A stretch of 64,000 nucleotides of DNA from Streptomyces lincolnensis (GTDB lineage: Bacteria > Actinomycetota > Actinomycetes > Streptomycetales > Streptomycetaceae). Below the pieces are notes generated by a model. That model was not told the origin of the DNA and ran no database searches. It worked only from the letters and a program-made list of their open reading frames with translations. The stretch's first letter is position 1, and every line of letters starts with the position of its first letter. Positions 36,699 through 45,670 of this stretch are shown piece by piece. The position numbers and the translations under genes are program-made. The stretch spans positions 3,720,001 to 3,784,000 of the forward strand of contig NZ_CP016438.1 in assembly GCF_001685355.1 (NCBI RefSeq), given 5' to 3'.

Positions 36699-37064
36699 CT
36701 ATCCCGCCTGGGACTTGACGTGGTTGATCACCTTCTCGAAGTCCTCGGTCGGGGAGAACTCCACGAACTCGCAGTCCTCCACGGCCACGGGGACATGGCC
36801 GGGCGCCCAGTAGTACGCCTGGCCGGCCTCGTAGTACTCCTCGCCGTCGGCCGTCAGCATCCGCAGCCGGCCCTTGAGCAGGTAGCCCCAGTGCGGGCAC
36901 TGGCAGGCGTCGCCGTCGAGGCCCTTGAGCGCGGGCCCCATGTCGGTGCCCTCCGGCAGGGTGACGTAGCCGACGGACATGCCGCCGCCCATGGGCTGGA
37001 TGCGCAGTTCCACGCCGTCGCCGGCGAGGGCGACGGGTACGTCGTTGCGGGTCGCCGCCGTCAT
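36699..37064 (-). CDS. Cupin-domain protein
   Basis: A 121-residue single-domain cupin. CPHWGYLLKGRLRMLTADGEEYYEAGQAYYWAPGHVPVAVEDCEFVEFSP covers the two cupin motifs, with one His in each and a CQC just before. No partner domain or operon neighbour indicates a substrate. Function unknown; could be a small isomerase, dioxygenase or ligand-binding protein. Confidence 0.8.
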   Translation of the reverse strand: MTAATRNDVPVALAGDGVELRIQPMGGGMSVGYVTLPEGTDMGPALKGLDGDACQCPHWGYLLKGRLRMLTADGEEYYEAGQAYYWAPGHVPVAVEDCEFVEFSPTEDFEKVINHVKSQAG

Positions 37065-37246
37065 GACTCCTCCACTCCGGCCCCTCGGGGCCTTGAGGAA
37101 ACCCCCGTGGCACTCCTGTACCTCCAGCCTGATCCGCCCCGGCGTACTCCGCTACCTCACGACCCGGTCCCAGGGGCGCGCAGACACCGACAGGCCGCGG
37201 TGGCGAGCACCGCGGCCTGTGGGCGGACAGTTCCGGACCGGCTCCG

Positions 37247-37271
37247 GGTCAGTGGTCAGTGGTCAGTGGTC
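37247..37271. repeat. Heptamer tandem repeat
   Basis: GGTCAGT is repeated three times exactly plus a partial fourth, just 3' of the small secreted protein gene. Probably slippage; no function seen. Confidence 0.65.
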
Positions 37272-37280
37272 GGTCCCGGG

Positions 37281-37646
37281 TCAGCTCTTGGTCTCCCAGT
37301 ACTTCCAGCCCGTCGAGGACGTCGGCAGGACGGCCGTGCCCTTGGTGGTGTCGTGCGTGAACTGGTGCACGACGGTCACGGTCACACTGGCGGTGACCGA
37401 CGCGCTGACCGTCACCTTCGCCTTCGCGACGATGGCCTTGACGCTGACGTCGGTGCCGGCGGAGGCGGTGGGTGCCGTTCCACCAGGACTTGAGAAGTAG
37501 TTCTTCTTGCTGGTGGTCGTGTACGTCGTGGAAGGGCGCTTCGGGTCCTTCACGGTCACGGCGTCGGCCGGTTCGGCAGCCAGACACGAGAACACCACTC
37601 CTGCCGCGACGACACCCGCGGTGCGCCGAGCAGCGCACATGAGCAA
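37281..37646 (-). CDS. Small secreted protein of unknown function
   Basis: A 121-residue protein with a signal peptide (RRTAGVVAAGVVFSCLAAEPADA, about 27 residues). The mature part is rich in Thr, Ser, Val and Lys, with a beta-prone stretch VSVKAIVAKAKVTVSASVTASVTVTVVHQFTHDTTKG. The TTG at 37646 is five bases after AAGGAAG; the ATG two codons later is an alternative. No family recognised. The alternating Val/Thr pattern suggests a small beta-sandwich or a surface protein. Confidence 0.65.
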   Translation of the reverse strand: MLMCAARRTAGVVAAGVVFSCLAAEPADAVTVKDPKRPSTTYTTTSKKNYFSSPGGTAPTASAGTDVSVKAIVAKAKVTVSASVTASVTVTVVHQFTHDTTKGTAVLPTSSTGWKYWETKS

Positions 37647-37729
37647 ACGATCTTCCTTGCCCGGCCCCGCGACGACTCCCCGGCGGCGGCCTCATCACGA
37701 TCCGGTCTCAGGGGCTTGCGTCCGGGGCG

Positions 37730-37777
37730 TGTAATCGATTCCAATCCTCTCCGTAGGTATCGGTGTAATCGATTCCA
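37730..37777 (+). promoter_or_regulatory. Two LacI-type operators upstream of the ribose operon
   Basis: TGTAATCGATTCCA occurs twice, at 37730-37743 and 37764-37777, start-to-start 34 bases. Each contains the palindrome AATCGATT typical of LacI-family sites. The adjacent LacI gene is the obvious autoregulator; the second site lies 30 bases before its start. Confidence 0.88.
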
Positions 37778-37806
37778 CGAACGATCCACAAGGAGGTGGA
37801 GCGGCG

Positions 37807-38823
37807 ATGGCGAGCATCAAGGACGTCGCTGCCGAGGCGGGCGTTTCCGTCGCCACGGTCTCGCGTGTCCTGAACGACCATCCGTCGGTCAGCGCGGAGG
37901 CACGCACGCGCGTGCTGGCCGCCGTCGAGGCGCTGGGCTACCGCCCGAACGCCGTCGCCCGCTCCCTGCGCACCGACCAGACCCACACCCTCGGCCTGGT
38001 CATCAGCGACGTGATGAACCCCTACTTCACCGAGCTGGCCCGCTCCGTCGAGGAGGAGGCCCGCGCGCTGGGCTACAGCGTCATCATCGGCAACGCCGAC
38101 GAGCGGCCCGACCTCCAGGACCATCACGTACGGAACCTGCTGGACCGCCGTATCGACGGACTCCTCGTCTCCCCCACCGACGGCGGCTCCCCGCTGATGC
38201 TGGACGCCGCACGGGCCGGGACGCCGATGGTGTTCGTGGACCGGTGGATCCCGGGCGTGGACGTGCCGGTGGTGCGCGCGGACGGGCGGGAGGCCGTGCG
38301 GGATCTCGTGGCCCATCTGCACGGGCTGGGGCACCGCAGGCTCGCCATCATCGCGGGACCCGCCGCCACCACGACCGGCCAGGAGCGGGTGGCGGCCTTC
38401 CGGGAGGCGCTGCACGCCTGCGGTCTCGACCTGCCCGACGTCTACATCGGACAGGGCGACTTCCAGGCCGACAGCGGACGCCGGGTCACCGAGGGCTTCC
38501 TCGACCTGCCCGAGCCGCCCGAGGTCGTGTTCGCGGCCGACAACCTGATGGCGCTCGGCGCGCTGGACGCCGTACGCGCGCGCGGGATGCGCGTCCCGGA
38601 CGACATCGCGCTGGCCGCGTTCGACGACATCCCCTGGTTCGTGCACACCGATCCGCCGATCACCGCGATCGCCCAGCCCACGGGCGAGCTGGGGCGCGCC
38701 GCCGTGCGCGCGCTGGTGGACCGCATCGAGGGACGGCCCCCCGAGCCCGTCACCCTCCCCGCCCGTCTCGTCGTACGTCGTTCGTGCGGCGAGGACGCCA
38801 CCGAGAACAGGAGTAAGCCGTGA
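37807..38823 (+). CDS. LacI-family repressor of the ribose operon
   Basis: A 338-residue regulator. Residues 1-50 are the HTH and hinge (ASIKDVAAEAGVSVATVSRVLNDHPSVS...EALGYRPNAVARSL); residues 60-330 are the periplasmic-binding-protein-like sensor with GLVISDVMNPYFTELA and LAAFDDIPWF. AAGGAGGTGG provides a strong ribosome site. Its stop overlaps the GTG of the ABC ATPase, so it is the first gene of the operon it probably represses through the two upstream AATCGATT operators. Ribose or a phosphorylated derivative is the likely inducer. Confidence 0.92.
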   Translation: MASIKDVAAEAGVSVATVSRVLNDHPSVSAEARTRVLAAVEALGYRPNAVARSLRTDQTHTLGLVISDVMNPYFTELARSVEEEARALGYSVIIGNADERPDLQDHHVRNLLDRRIDGLLVSPTDGGSPLMLDAARAGTPMVFVDRWIPGVDVPVVRADGREAVRDLVAHLHGLGHRRLAIIAGPAATTTGQERVAAFREALHACGLDLPDVYIGQGDFQADSGRRVTEGFLDLPEPPEVVFAADNLMALGALDAVRARGMRVPDDIALAAFDDIPWFVHTDPPITAIAQPTGELGRAAVRALVDRIEGRPPEPVTLPARLVVRRSCGEDATENRSKP

Positions 38824-40346
38824 GCGACCCGGACGAGTTGCTGCGCATCGAGGGCATACGGAAGACCTTCCCGGGCGTGGTCGCGCTGGACGGCGTGGAC
38901 TTCGGTCTGCGCCGCGGCGAGGTGCATGTGCTGCTCGGTGAGAACGGCGCGGGCAAGAGCACGCTCATCAAGATGCTCTCCGGCGCCTACACACCCGACG
39001 CCGGGCGGATCCTGGTCGACGGCGAGGAGACGCGCATCCACGGCGCGCAGGACTCCGAACGCCTCGGGATCGCCACCATCTACCAGGAGTTCAACCTCGT
39101 CCCCGACCTCACGGTCGCCGAGAACATCTTCCTGGGCCGGCAGCCGCGCCGCTTCGGCGTGATCGACCGCAAGAGGATGGAGGCCGACGCCGAGGTCCTG
39201 CTCGCGCGGGTGGGTGTGAACGTCTCGCCCCGCGCGCGGGTGCGTGAACTCGGTATCGCGCGCCTCCAGATGGTCGAGATCGCCAAGGCGCTGAGTCTGA
39301 ACGCGCGCGTGCTGATCATGGACGAGCCGACCGCCGTGCTCACCTCCGAGGAGGTGGACAAGCTCTTCGCGATCGTGCGCACGCTGCGCGAGGACGGCGT
39401 CGGCATCGTGTTCATCACGCACCATCTGGAGGAGATCGCCGCCCTGGGCGACCGGGTCACGGTCATCCGGGACGGGAAGTCCGTCGGAGAGGTCCCGGCC
39501 TCCACCTCCGAGGACGAGCTCGTCCGCCTGATGGTGGGCCGCTCGATCGAGCAGCAGTACCCGCGCGAACGGGCCGACACCGGTGCCGCGTTGCTCTCCG
39601 TCGAGGGCCTGACCCGCGACGGTGTCTTCCACGACATCAGCTTCGAGGTGCACGCCGGTGAGGTCGTCGGCATCGCGGGGCTCGTCGGGGCGGGCCGTAC
39701 GGAGGTGGTGCGGGCGGTCTTCGGGGCCGACCCGTACGACAGGGGCACGGTGAAGGTCTCCGGGGCGCCCCTGAAGGGACATGACGTCACCTCCGCCATG
39801 GCGGCCGGCATCGGGCTCATCCCCGAGGACCGCAAGGGCCAGGGGCTGGTGCTCGACCAGTCCGTCGAGGAGAACCTCGGGCTGGTGACCATGCGGTCGG
39901 CCACCCGCGGCGGAATCGTCGACCTCAAGGGCCAGCGTGAGGCGGCCGCGCGGATCGCCGGGCAGCTCGGCGTGCGGATGGCCGGTCTCGGCCAGCACGT
40001 GCGGACCCTGTCCGGCGGCAACCAGCAGAAGGTCGTCATCGGCAAGTGGCTGCTCGCCGACACCAGGGTGCTCATCCTCGACGAGCCGACGCGCGGGATC
40101 GACGTCGGCGCCAAGGTCGAGATCTACCAGCTCGTCAACGAACTCACCGCGGCCGGTGCGGCCGTCCTGATGATCTCCAGCGACCTTCCCGAGGTGCTCG
40201 GCATGAGCGACCGGGTGCTGGTGATGGCCCAGGGCCGGATCGCGGGCGAACTCTCCGCCGACGAGGCCACGCAGGACGCCGTGATGGCACTCGCCGTCAG
40301 CACGAACACAGTGAAGAACCAGAAGGAGGCCCCCCGTGGCCACTGA
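38820..40346 (+). CDS. rbsA: Ribose ABC transporter, duplicated ATPase
   Basis: A 508-residue protein with two ABC domains in tandem, as in RbsA/XylG/MglA. The first has [14 protein letters not shown], then [15 protein letters not shown] and [10 protein letters not shown]. The second lacks a canonical Walker A ([20 protein letters not shown]), as usual for this family, and has [15 protein letters not shown] and [16 protein letters not shown] 38820 overlaps the LacI stop; the 3' end overlaps the permease/binding-protein gene by 11 bases. Confidence 0.93.
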   Translation: MSDPDELLRIEGIRKTFPGVVALDGVDFGLRRGEVHVLLGENGAGKSTLIKMLSGAYTPDAGRILVDGEETRIHGAQDSERLGIATIYQEFNLVPDLTVAENIFLGRQPRRFGVIDRKRMEADAEVLLARVGVNVSPRARVRELGIARLQMVEIAKALSLNARVLIMDEPTAVLTSEEVDKLFAIVRTLREDGVGIVFITHHLEEIAALGDRVTVIRDGKSVGEVPASTSEDELVRLMVGRSIEQQYPRERADTGAALLSVEGLTRDGVFHDISFEVHAGEVVGIAGLVGAGRTEVVRAVFGADPYDRGTVKVSGAPLKGHDVTSAMAAGIGLIPEDRKGQGLVLDQSVEENLGLVTMRSATRGGIVDLKGQREAAARIAGQLGVRMAGLGQHVRTLSGGNQQKVVIGKWLLADTRVLILDEPTRGIDVGAKVEIYQLVNELTAAGAAVLMISSDLPEVLGMSDRVLVMAQGRIAGELSADEATQDAVMALAVSTNTVKNQKEAPRGH

Positions 40347-42288
40347 CACGCTCAAGAGCACGACGGGCGCGGGTGGCGCCTCGGGGCTGCGCCGGCTCCT
40401 GCTCGACAACGGCGCGCTCACCGCGCTGATCGTCCTCGTCGTCGCGCTGTCGGCGCTGTCGGGGAACTTCCTGACGGCCGACAACCTCCTCAACATCGGC
40501 GTCCAGGCCGCCGTGACGGCCATTCTCGCCTTCGGCGTCACCTTCGTGATCGTCTCGGCGGGCATCGACCTGTCGGTCGGCTCGGTGGCCGCCCTCTCCG
40601 CGACCGTGCTGGCCTGGAGCGCCGCCGACCACGGTGTCCCGGTCGCCCTCGCGGTGGTCCTGGCGGTCGTCGTCGGCATCGCGGCCGGGCTGGTCAACGG
40701 TTTCCTGATCGCCTACGGCAAGCTGCCGCCGTTCATCGCGACGCTCGCCATGCTGTCGGTGGGCCGCGGTCTGTCCCTGGTGATCTCCGGCGGCAACCCG
40801 ATCCCCTTCCCCGACTCGGTCTCCCACCTCGGCGACACCCTCGGCGACTGGCTGCCGGTACCGGTGCTGGTCATGATCGTCATGGGGCTCGTCGCGGCCT
40901 TCGTGCTCGGAAAGACGTACATCGGCCGGTCCATGTACGCGATCGGCGGCAACGAGGAGGCCGCACGCCTGTCCGGGCTGCGGGTGTCCCGGCAGAAGCT
41001 GGTCGTCTACGCCCTGTCGGGCCTGTTCGCGGCTGTCGCCGGCATCGTGCTGGCGGCCCGGCTCTCCTCGGCGCAGCCGCAGGCCGCCAACGGCTACGAG
41101 CTGGACGCGATCGCCGCGGTCGTCATCGGCGGTGCCTCACTCGCGGGCGGCACCGGCAAGGCGTCCGGCACGCTGATCGGCGCGCTGATCCTGGCGGTGC
41201 TGCGCAACGGCCTCAACCTGCTCAACGTGTCCACCTTCTGGCAGCAGGTCGTGATCGGTGTCGTCATCGCGCTGGCGGTGCTGCTGGACACGGTGCGCCG
41301 CAAGGCGGGCGCGACGACCCCGGTGGCCTCGGGCCTCGGCGGCGGTGGCAAGGGCAGGCAGGCGGCGACGTACGGGCTCGCGGCCGTGGTGACCGTGGCC
41401 GTCATCGGCGCGACCTCGCTGCTGCACAACGGCGGTTCGGGCTCGACGACCCCGAGGGTGGGGCTCGCCATCTCCACGCTGAACAACCCCTTCTATGTGT
41501 CGCTGCGGGCGGGCGCCCAGGCCGAGGCGAAGAAACTGGGGGTGGACCTCACCGTCACCGACGCCCAGAACGACGCGTCGCAGCAGGCCAACCAGCTCCA
41601 GAACTTCACCAGTTCGGGGCTCGACGTGATCATCGTCAACGCCGTCGACTCGGACGCCGTCAGCCCGGCGGCGAAGGCCGTGAACAAGACCGGCACCCCG
41701 CTGATCGCCGTCGACCGCTCGGTGAACAACGCGGACAGCGTGTCGTTCGTCGCCTCGGACAACGTCACCGGCGGCAAGCTCGCGGCCAGGGAACTCGCCG
41801 AGAAGCTGGGCGGCCGGGGCAGGATCGCGATCCTCCAGGGCATGGCCGGCACCTCCGCCAGCCGGGAGCGCGGCGCGGGCTTCGCCGAGGGGCTGAAGGC
41901 CTACCCGGGCATCAAGGTGGTCGCCAGGCAGCCCGCCGACTGGGACCGCACCAAGGGCCTGGACGTCATGACCAACCTGATGCAGGCCCACCCGGACATC
42001 GACGGTGTCTTCGCGGAGAACGACGAGATGGCGCTCGGCGCGATCAAGGCGCTGGGTGCCAAGGCCGGCAAGTCCGTCCAGGTCATCGGCTTCGACGGAA
42101 CCGCGGACGGCCTGACGGCCGTCAAGGCGGGCACGCTGTACGCGTCGGTGGCGCAGCAGCCGACGGAACTCGGCCGGATCGCGGTACAGAACGCTGTCAA
42201 AACGGCCGAGGACGAGAAGGTCGCGAAGTCGGTGATGGTGCCGGTGAAGGTGGTGACGAAGGAGAACGTGGCCGGCTTCACGGGCTGA
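40336..42288 (+). CDS. Fused ribose permease and substrate-binding protein (RbsC-RbsB)
   Basis: A 650-residue protein joining two normally separate subunits. Residues about 25-330 are the RbsC-type permease with [13 protein letters not shown] and [33 protein letters not shown] Gly-rich linker and one extra helix (about 346-363) lead out of the membrane. Residues about 370-650 are a class B periplasmic sugar-binding domain beginning [26 protein letters not shown]. The binding domain is thus permanently tethered to the channel. I recall the S. coelicolor equivalent being annotated as a bifunctional binding and transport protein, so the fusion is a lineage trait. GTG start with AAGGAGG. Confidence 0.92.
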   Translation: MATDTLKSTTGAGGASGLRRLLLDNGALTALIVLVVALSALSGNFLTADNLLNIGVQAAVTAILAFGVTFVIVSAGIDLSVGSVAALSATVLAWSAADHGVPVALAVVLAVVVGIAAGLVNGFLIAYGKLPPFIATLAMLSVGRGLSLVISGGNPIPFPDSVSHLGDTLGDWLPVPVLVMIVMGLVAAFVLGKTYIGRSMYAIGGNEEAARLSGLRVSRQKLVVYALSGLFAAVAGIVLAARLSSAQPQAANGYELDAIAAVVIGGASLAGGTGKASGTLIGALILAVLRNGLNLLNVSTFWQQVVIGVVIALAVLLDTVRRKAGATTPVASGLGGGGKGRQAATYGLAAVVTVAVIGATSLLHNGGSGSTTPRVGLAISTLNNPFYVSLRAGAQAEAKKLGVDLTVTDAQNDASQQANQLQNFTSSGLDVIIVNAVDSDAVSPAAKAVNKTGTPLIAVDRSVNNADSVSFVASDNVTGGKLAARELAEKLGGRGRIAILQGMAGTSASRERGAGFAEGLKAYPGIKVVARQPADWDRTKGLDVMTNLMQAHPDIDGVFAENDEMALGAIKALGAKAGKSVQVIGFDGTADGLTAVKAGTLYASVAQQPTELGRIAVQNAVKTAEDEKVAKSVMVPVKVVTKENVAGFTG

Positions 42289-42297
42289 GACGTGAGG

Positions 42298-42342
42298 GGC
42301 GGGCGGTCTTCCGGAACGTGACTCCTTCCGGTGCCGCCCGCC
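42298..42342 (+). terminator. Hairpin between transporter and ribokinase genes
   Basis: A 9-bp stem (GGCGGGCGG / CCGCCCGCC) in the 104-base gap before rbsK. No U-run, so it may be an attenuator or an mRNA-stabilising hairpin rather than a full stop. Confidence 0.55.
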
Positions 42343-42392
42343 GCACGTCGCGCACGGGGTTCACTCACGGGGACTATCAGGGGAGCACTCTC

Positions 42393-43301
42393 ATGTACGA
42401 CTACGACCTTCTGGTCGTGGGGTCGGCCAACGCCGACCTGGTGATCGGTGTCGAGCGGCGGCCGGGGGCGGGTGAGACGGTGCTCGGGTCCGACCTGGTC
42501 ACCCATCCGGGCGGCAAGGGCGCCAACCAGGCGGTCGCGGCCGCCCGGCTCGGCGCCCGTACGGCGCTGCTGGCCCGGGTCGGCGACGACGCGCACGGGC
42601 GGCTGCTGCTGGACTCGCAGCGGGCGGCCGGCGTGGACACGGTGGGGGTGCTGGTGGGCGGGGCGCCGACCGGGGTCGCGCTGATCACGGTGGATCCGTC
42701 GGGGGACAACAGCATCGTGGTCTCGCCAGGCGCCAACGGGCGGCTGACGCCCGAGGACGTGGCGGCCGCGGGGAGCCTCTTCCATGCCTCGCGCGTGGTC
42801 TCGGCCCAGCTGGAGATCCCGTTGGAGACGGTCGAGGAGGTCGTCCGCAGTCTCGCGCCGGACAGTCGTTTCGTGCTGAACCCCTCGCCTCCGCGACGGC
42901 TGCCCGCCGAGGTCCTGGCCGCCTGCGACCCGCTGATCGTCAACGAGCACGAGGCGAAGGTGATCCTGGGCGAGGGCGCGGCCGGGGTGAGCGACGAACC
43001 CGCGGACTGGGCGCGGCTGCTGCTGGCCAAGGGCCCGCGGTCGGTGGTGATCACGCTCGGCGCCGAGGGCTCGCTGGTCGCCTCCGGCGAGGGGGTGACC
43101 CGGATCGCCGCCGTCGCGGTGGACGCCGTGGACACCACCGGGGCGGGCGACGCGTTCACCGCGGCGCTGGCCTGGCGGCTGGGCGCGGGCGCGTCCCTCG
43201 AAGAGGCGGCGGCGTACGCCTCCCGGGTCGGGGCGGCGGCCGTCACCCGGCGGGGGGCGCAGGACTCGTTCCCGACGGCGGAGGAGGTCGGCGCGCTGTG
43301 A
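42393..43301 (+). CDS. rbsK: Ribokinase
   Basis: A 302-residue PfkB kinase phosphorylating ribose. ATG 42393 follows AGGGGAGC. GSANADLVIGVERRPGAGET and HPGGKGANQAVAAARLG are the N-terminal ribokinase signatures; DTTGAGDAFTAALAWRLG holds the catalytic Asp and anion hole. It acts after uptake by the upstream transporter, and its stop overlaps the rbsD start. Confidence 0.94.
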   Translation: MYDYDLLVVGSANADLVIGVERRPGAGETVLGSDLVTHPGGKGANQAVAAARLGARTALLARVGDDAHGRLLLDSQRAAGVDTVGVLVGGAPTGVALITVDPSGDNSIVVSPGANGRLTPEDVAAAGSLFHASRVVSAQLEIPLETVEEVVRSLAPDSRFVLNPSPPRRLPAEVLAACDPLIVNEHEAKVILGEGAAGVSDEPADWARLLLAKGPRSVVITLGAEGSLVASGEGVTRIAAVAVDAVDTTGAGDAFTAALAWRLGAGASLEEAAAYASRVGAAAVTRRGAQDSFPTAEEVGAL

Positions 43302-43687
43302 AGAGGGCCGGAATCCTGAACCGTCATCTGTCCGGGGCGCTGGCCGAGCTGGGGCACGGGGACGGGGTGCTGGTGTGCGACGCCGGGATGCCGATACCCG
43401 ACGGGCCGCGCGTCGTCGACCTGGCGTTCCGGGCCGGGGTGCCGTCCTTCGCCGAGGTGGTGGAGGGCCTGCTGGCCGAGCTGGTGGTGGAGGGCGCGAC
43501 GGCGGCGAGCGAGGTGCGGGAGGCGAACGCGGCGGCCTCGGACCTGCTGGACGGGCACTTCCCCGAACTGCGCCTCGTCTCCCACGAGAAGCTCAAGGAG
43601 CTGTCGGCCGGCGCGCGGCTGGTCGTCCGCACGGGCGAGGCCCGGCCGTACGCGAACGTGCTGCTGCGGTGCGGGGTGTTCTTCTAG
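43298..43687 (+). CDS. rbsD: D-ribose pyranase
   Basis: A 129-residue RbsD/FucU protein that interconverts pyranose and furanose forms of ribose to feed ribokinase. KRAGILNRHLSGALAELGHGDGVLVCDAGMPIP contains the active-site His and Asp, and the C-terminal RPYANVLLRCGVFF is the family's typical end. GTG 43298 overlaps the rbsK stop; a very strong terminator follows. Confidence 0.95.
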   Translation: MKRAGILNRHLSGALAELGHGDGVLVCDAGMPIPDGPRVVDLAFRAGVPSFAEVVEGLLAELVVEGATAASEVREANAAASDLLDGHFPELRLVSHEKLKELSAGARLVVRTGEARPYANVLLRCGVFF

Positions 43688-43730
43688 CAGTCCCTGCGCG
43701 GCAGGCCCCGCGCAGGCCCCCGGAAAGCTT

Positions 43731-43764
43731 CGAGGGGGCCCGGTCCGTCGACCGGGCCCCCTCG
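43731..43764 (+). terminator. Strong terminator of the ribose operon
   Basis: A perfect 15-bp stem (CGAGGGGGCCCGGTC / GACCGGGCCCCCTCG) with a CGTC loop, then GGTTTTCCCC. Confidence 0.95.
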
Positions 43765-43932
43765 GGTTTTCCCCTCCGTACCAGAACCCCGATCCCCCCA
43801 GATCCCCCTCCGAAGAGCCCTGATGCCACGTACGACCCGCGAGGTGGGCGGAGGGTTGTACGCCTTCTCCGGATTTTTTTCGCGACCGCCTGAGGCGGCC
43901 CGGGTGTCAGTGGCGGCCTCTACGTTTTCCTC

Positions 43933-44778
43933 ATGACTCCTGAGGAGACGCGGGGCCGGCTGGGTCCCTTCCGTGACAAGGCGCTCGCGCGTGGGATCCC
44001 GGTCGACGAGGTGGAGCGGTGGATGGACACCGCCCGTCCCTGCGCGATCCTGGCGAAGGACGGGGACGGGGACGGGCCGGTCGTGGGCCGGTTCGGTGGT
44101 CCGCTGCTGCTTCCCGTCGGCACCCCGCATCCCTCCCACCCCTTCGTCGCCTCCCTCGACCTCGCGGCCCTGCCCGCCGACGCCACGGACCTCCCTCTGC
44201 CGGCCGACGGCCGGCTGCTGCTGTTCGCCTACCCCGAGGACGAGGGCGGCGGCGCCGACATGGGGCACGTGCTGTACGTCCCCGCCGATGCGGCCGTGAC
44301 GGAGCGGGACAAGGACGCCTGGCCCCTGTACGAGATCGACGAGTACCGGGAGGTGTTCGAGCGGTTCCCGGAGGAACCGCTGCGGGCGACGGCCGAGGTC
44401 TCCCTGCCCTACCACCACCTGGTCGAACTCCCCGAACCCCCGTACGCCGATGTGCTGCCCGGCCATCCCCACGCCGAGGAACTGGCCGAGGTGTGGGACG
44501 AGACGTACGACGACATAGCCGCCTCGGGGCCGCTCCAGCTCGGCGGATACGCCTCGCAGGAGGCCGTCGACGTCGACCCGGTCGCCACCGCCGTGGCCCG
44601 CGCGACGGGCCGGGCCCGACCGGCCCTGGAAGAGGTCGCCGACTGGGTGCTGCTCGCGGACTGGTCCCCCGACATCACGGGCCAGGAGGGCGCCACCGTC
44701 CACTGGGTGATCCGACGCGGGGACCTGGCCGCGCACCGCTTCGACCGCGCGTTCACCTCGGTCTTCTGGAATCCGTGA
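43933..44778 (+). CDS. DUF1963 (YwqG-like) protein
   Basis: A 281-residue cytosolic protein of the YwqG/DUF1963 type. VGRFGGPLLLPVGTPHPSHPFVASLDLAALPA and the later LGGYASQEAVDVDP and WVLLADWSPDI...VHWVIRRGDLAAHRFDRAFTSVFW blocks are the family landmarks (an early sparing G-G, and a terminal W near a GD loop). The biochemical role of the family is unknown. Monocistronic, ending at a convergent terminator. Confidence 0.8.
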   Translation: MTPEETRGRLGPFRDKALARGIPVDEVERWMDTARPCAILAKDGDGDGPVVGRFGGPLLLPVGTPHPSHPFVASLDLAALPADATDLPLPADGRLLLFAYPEDEGGGADMGHVLYVPADAAVTERDKDAWPLYEIDEYREVFERFPEEPLRATAEVSLPYHHLVELPEPPYADVLPGHPHAEELAEVWDETYDDIAASGPLQLGGYASQEAVDVDPVATAVARATGRARPALEEVADWVLLADWSPDITGQEGATVHWVIRRGDLAAHRFDRAFTSVFWNP

Positions 44779-44817
44779 CCGCAGCCCCATCCCGTCCGTG
44801 ACGGAATGGGGCTGCGG
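44779..44817. terminator. Bidirectional terminator
   Basis: A 12-bp perfect stem (CCGCAGCCCCAT / ATGGGGCTGCGG) extended by six more bases with one mismatch. It lies between the convergent ends at 44778 and 44837. Confidence 0.9.
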
Positions 44818-44836
44818 ACGAGGCCGGCACCGCTGA

Positions 44837-45670
44837 TCAGTCCGTGTGGGCCACGAACCGTTCGGCGGTCTCGGCGAGGACCTCGCGGCCGTCGCGGGCC
44901 CACAGGACGTCGTTGAAGAGCTCGACCTCGATGGCGCCGGTGTAGCCGGCCGCCTCGACATGGCGCTGCCACTCACGCATGTCGATCGAGCCGTCGCCGA
45001 TCTGTCCGCGGCCGGTCAGGACGCCCTCGGGCAGCGGGGTCGTCCAGTCGGCGAGCTGGAAGGTGTGGATACGGCCGCCGGCGCCCGCGCGGGCGATCTG
45101 CGCGGGCGCGTGGTCGTCCCACCAGATGTGGTAGGTGTCCACGGTCACGCCGACCTGCTGCGCGGGGAAGCGCTCCGCGATGTCGAGGGCCTGGGCGAGG
45201 GTGGAGACCACGCAGCGGTCGGAGGCGTACATGGGGTGCAGCGGCTCGATGGCCAGTCGGACGCCGTTCGACTCCGCGTAGGGGCCCAGCTCGGCGAGCG
45301 CGTCGGCGATCCGCTCGCGCGCGCCGTGCAGGTCCTTGGAGCCGGCCGGGAGGCCGCCGGAGACCAGGACGAGGGTGTCCGTGCCGAGCGTGGCCGCCTC
45401 GTCGATGGCACGGCGGTTGTCGGCCAGGGCCGCGGCCCGCTCCTCGGGGTCGATCGCCGTGAAGAAGCCGCCCCGGCACAGGGTGGTGACGGTCAGGCCC
45501 GCGTCGCGGACCAGTTTCGCCGTCTCCTCCACGCCGTACGACTGGACGGGCTCGCGCCACAGGCCGACGTTGCCGACGCCCAGCTCGCGGCAGGTGTCGA
45601 CCAGTTCCGGCAGCGACAGCTGCTTGACCGTCATCTGGTTGATGGAGAAACGGGAGAGGTCGCCGGTCAC
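44837..45670 (-). CDS. TIM-barrel sugar isomerase/epimerase
   Basis: A 277-residue AP-endonuclease-2-like barrel. VGVTVDTYHIWWDDH, RLAIEPLHPMYASDRC and AIEVELFND supply the metal-binding acids and His. GTG 45670 overlaps the stop of the upstream gene as GTGA. Last gene of an operon with an oxidoreductase and a DUF993 protein, so it should act on a keto-sugar or inositol-like intermediate. The exact step is unknown. Confidence 0.82.
   Translation of the reverse strand: MTGDLSRFSINQMTVKQLSLPELVDTCRELGVGNVGLWREPVQSYGVEETAKLVRDAGLTVTTLCRGGFFTAIDPEERAAALADNRRAIDEAATLGTDTLVLVSGGLPAGSKDLHGARERIADALAELGPYAESNGVRLAIEPLHPMYASDRCVVSTLAQALDIAERFPAQQVGVTVDTYHIWWDDHAPAQIARAGAGGRIHTFQLADWTTPLPEGVLTGRGQIGDGSIDMREWQRHVEAAGYTGAIEVELFNDVLWARDGREVLAETAERFVAHTD

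Noticed and set aside
34329..37493. A 1054-residue plus-strand open frame
   Set aside because: Antisense to the helicase and cupin genes, which carry complete motifs; composition is that of a shadow frame.
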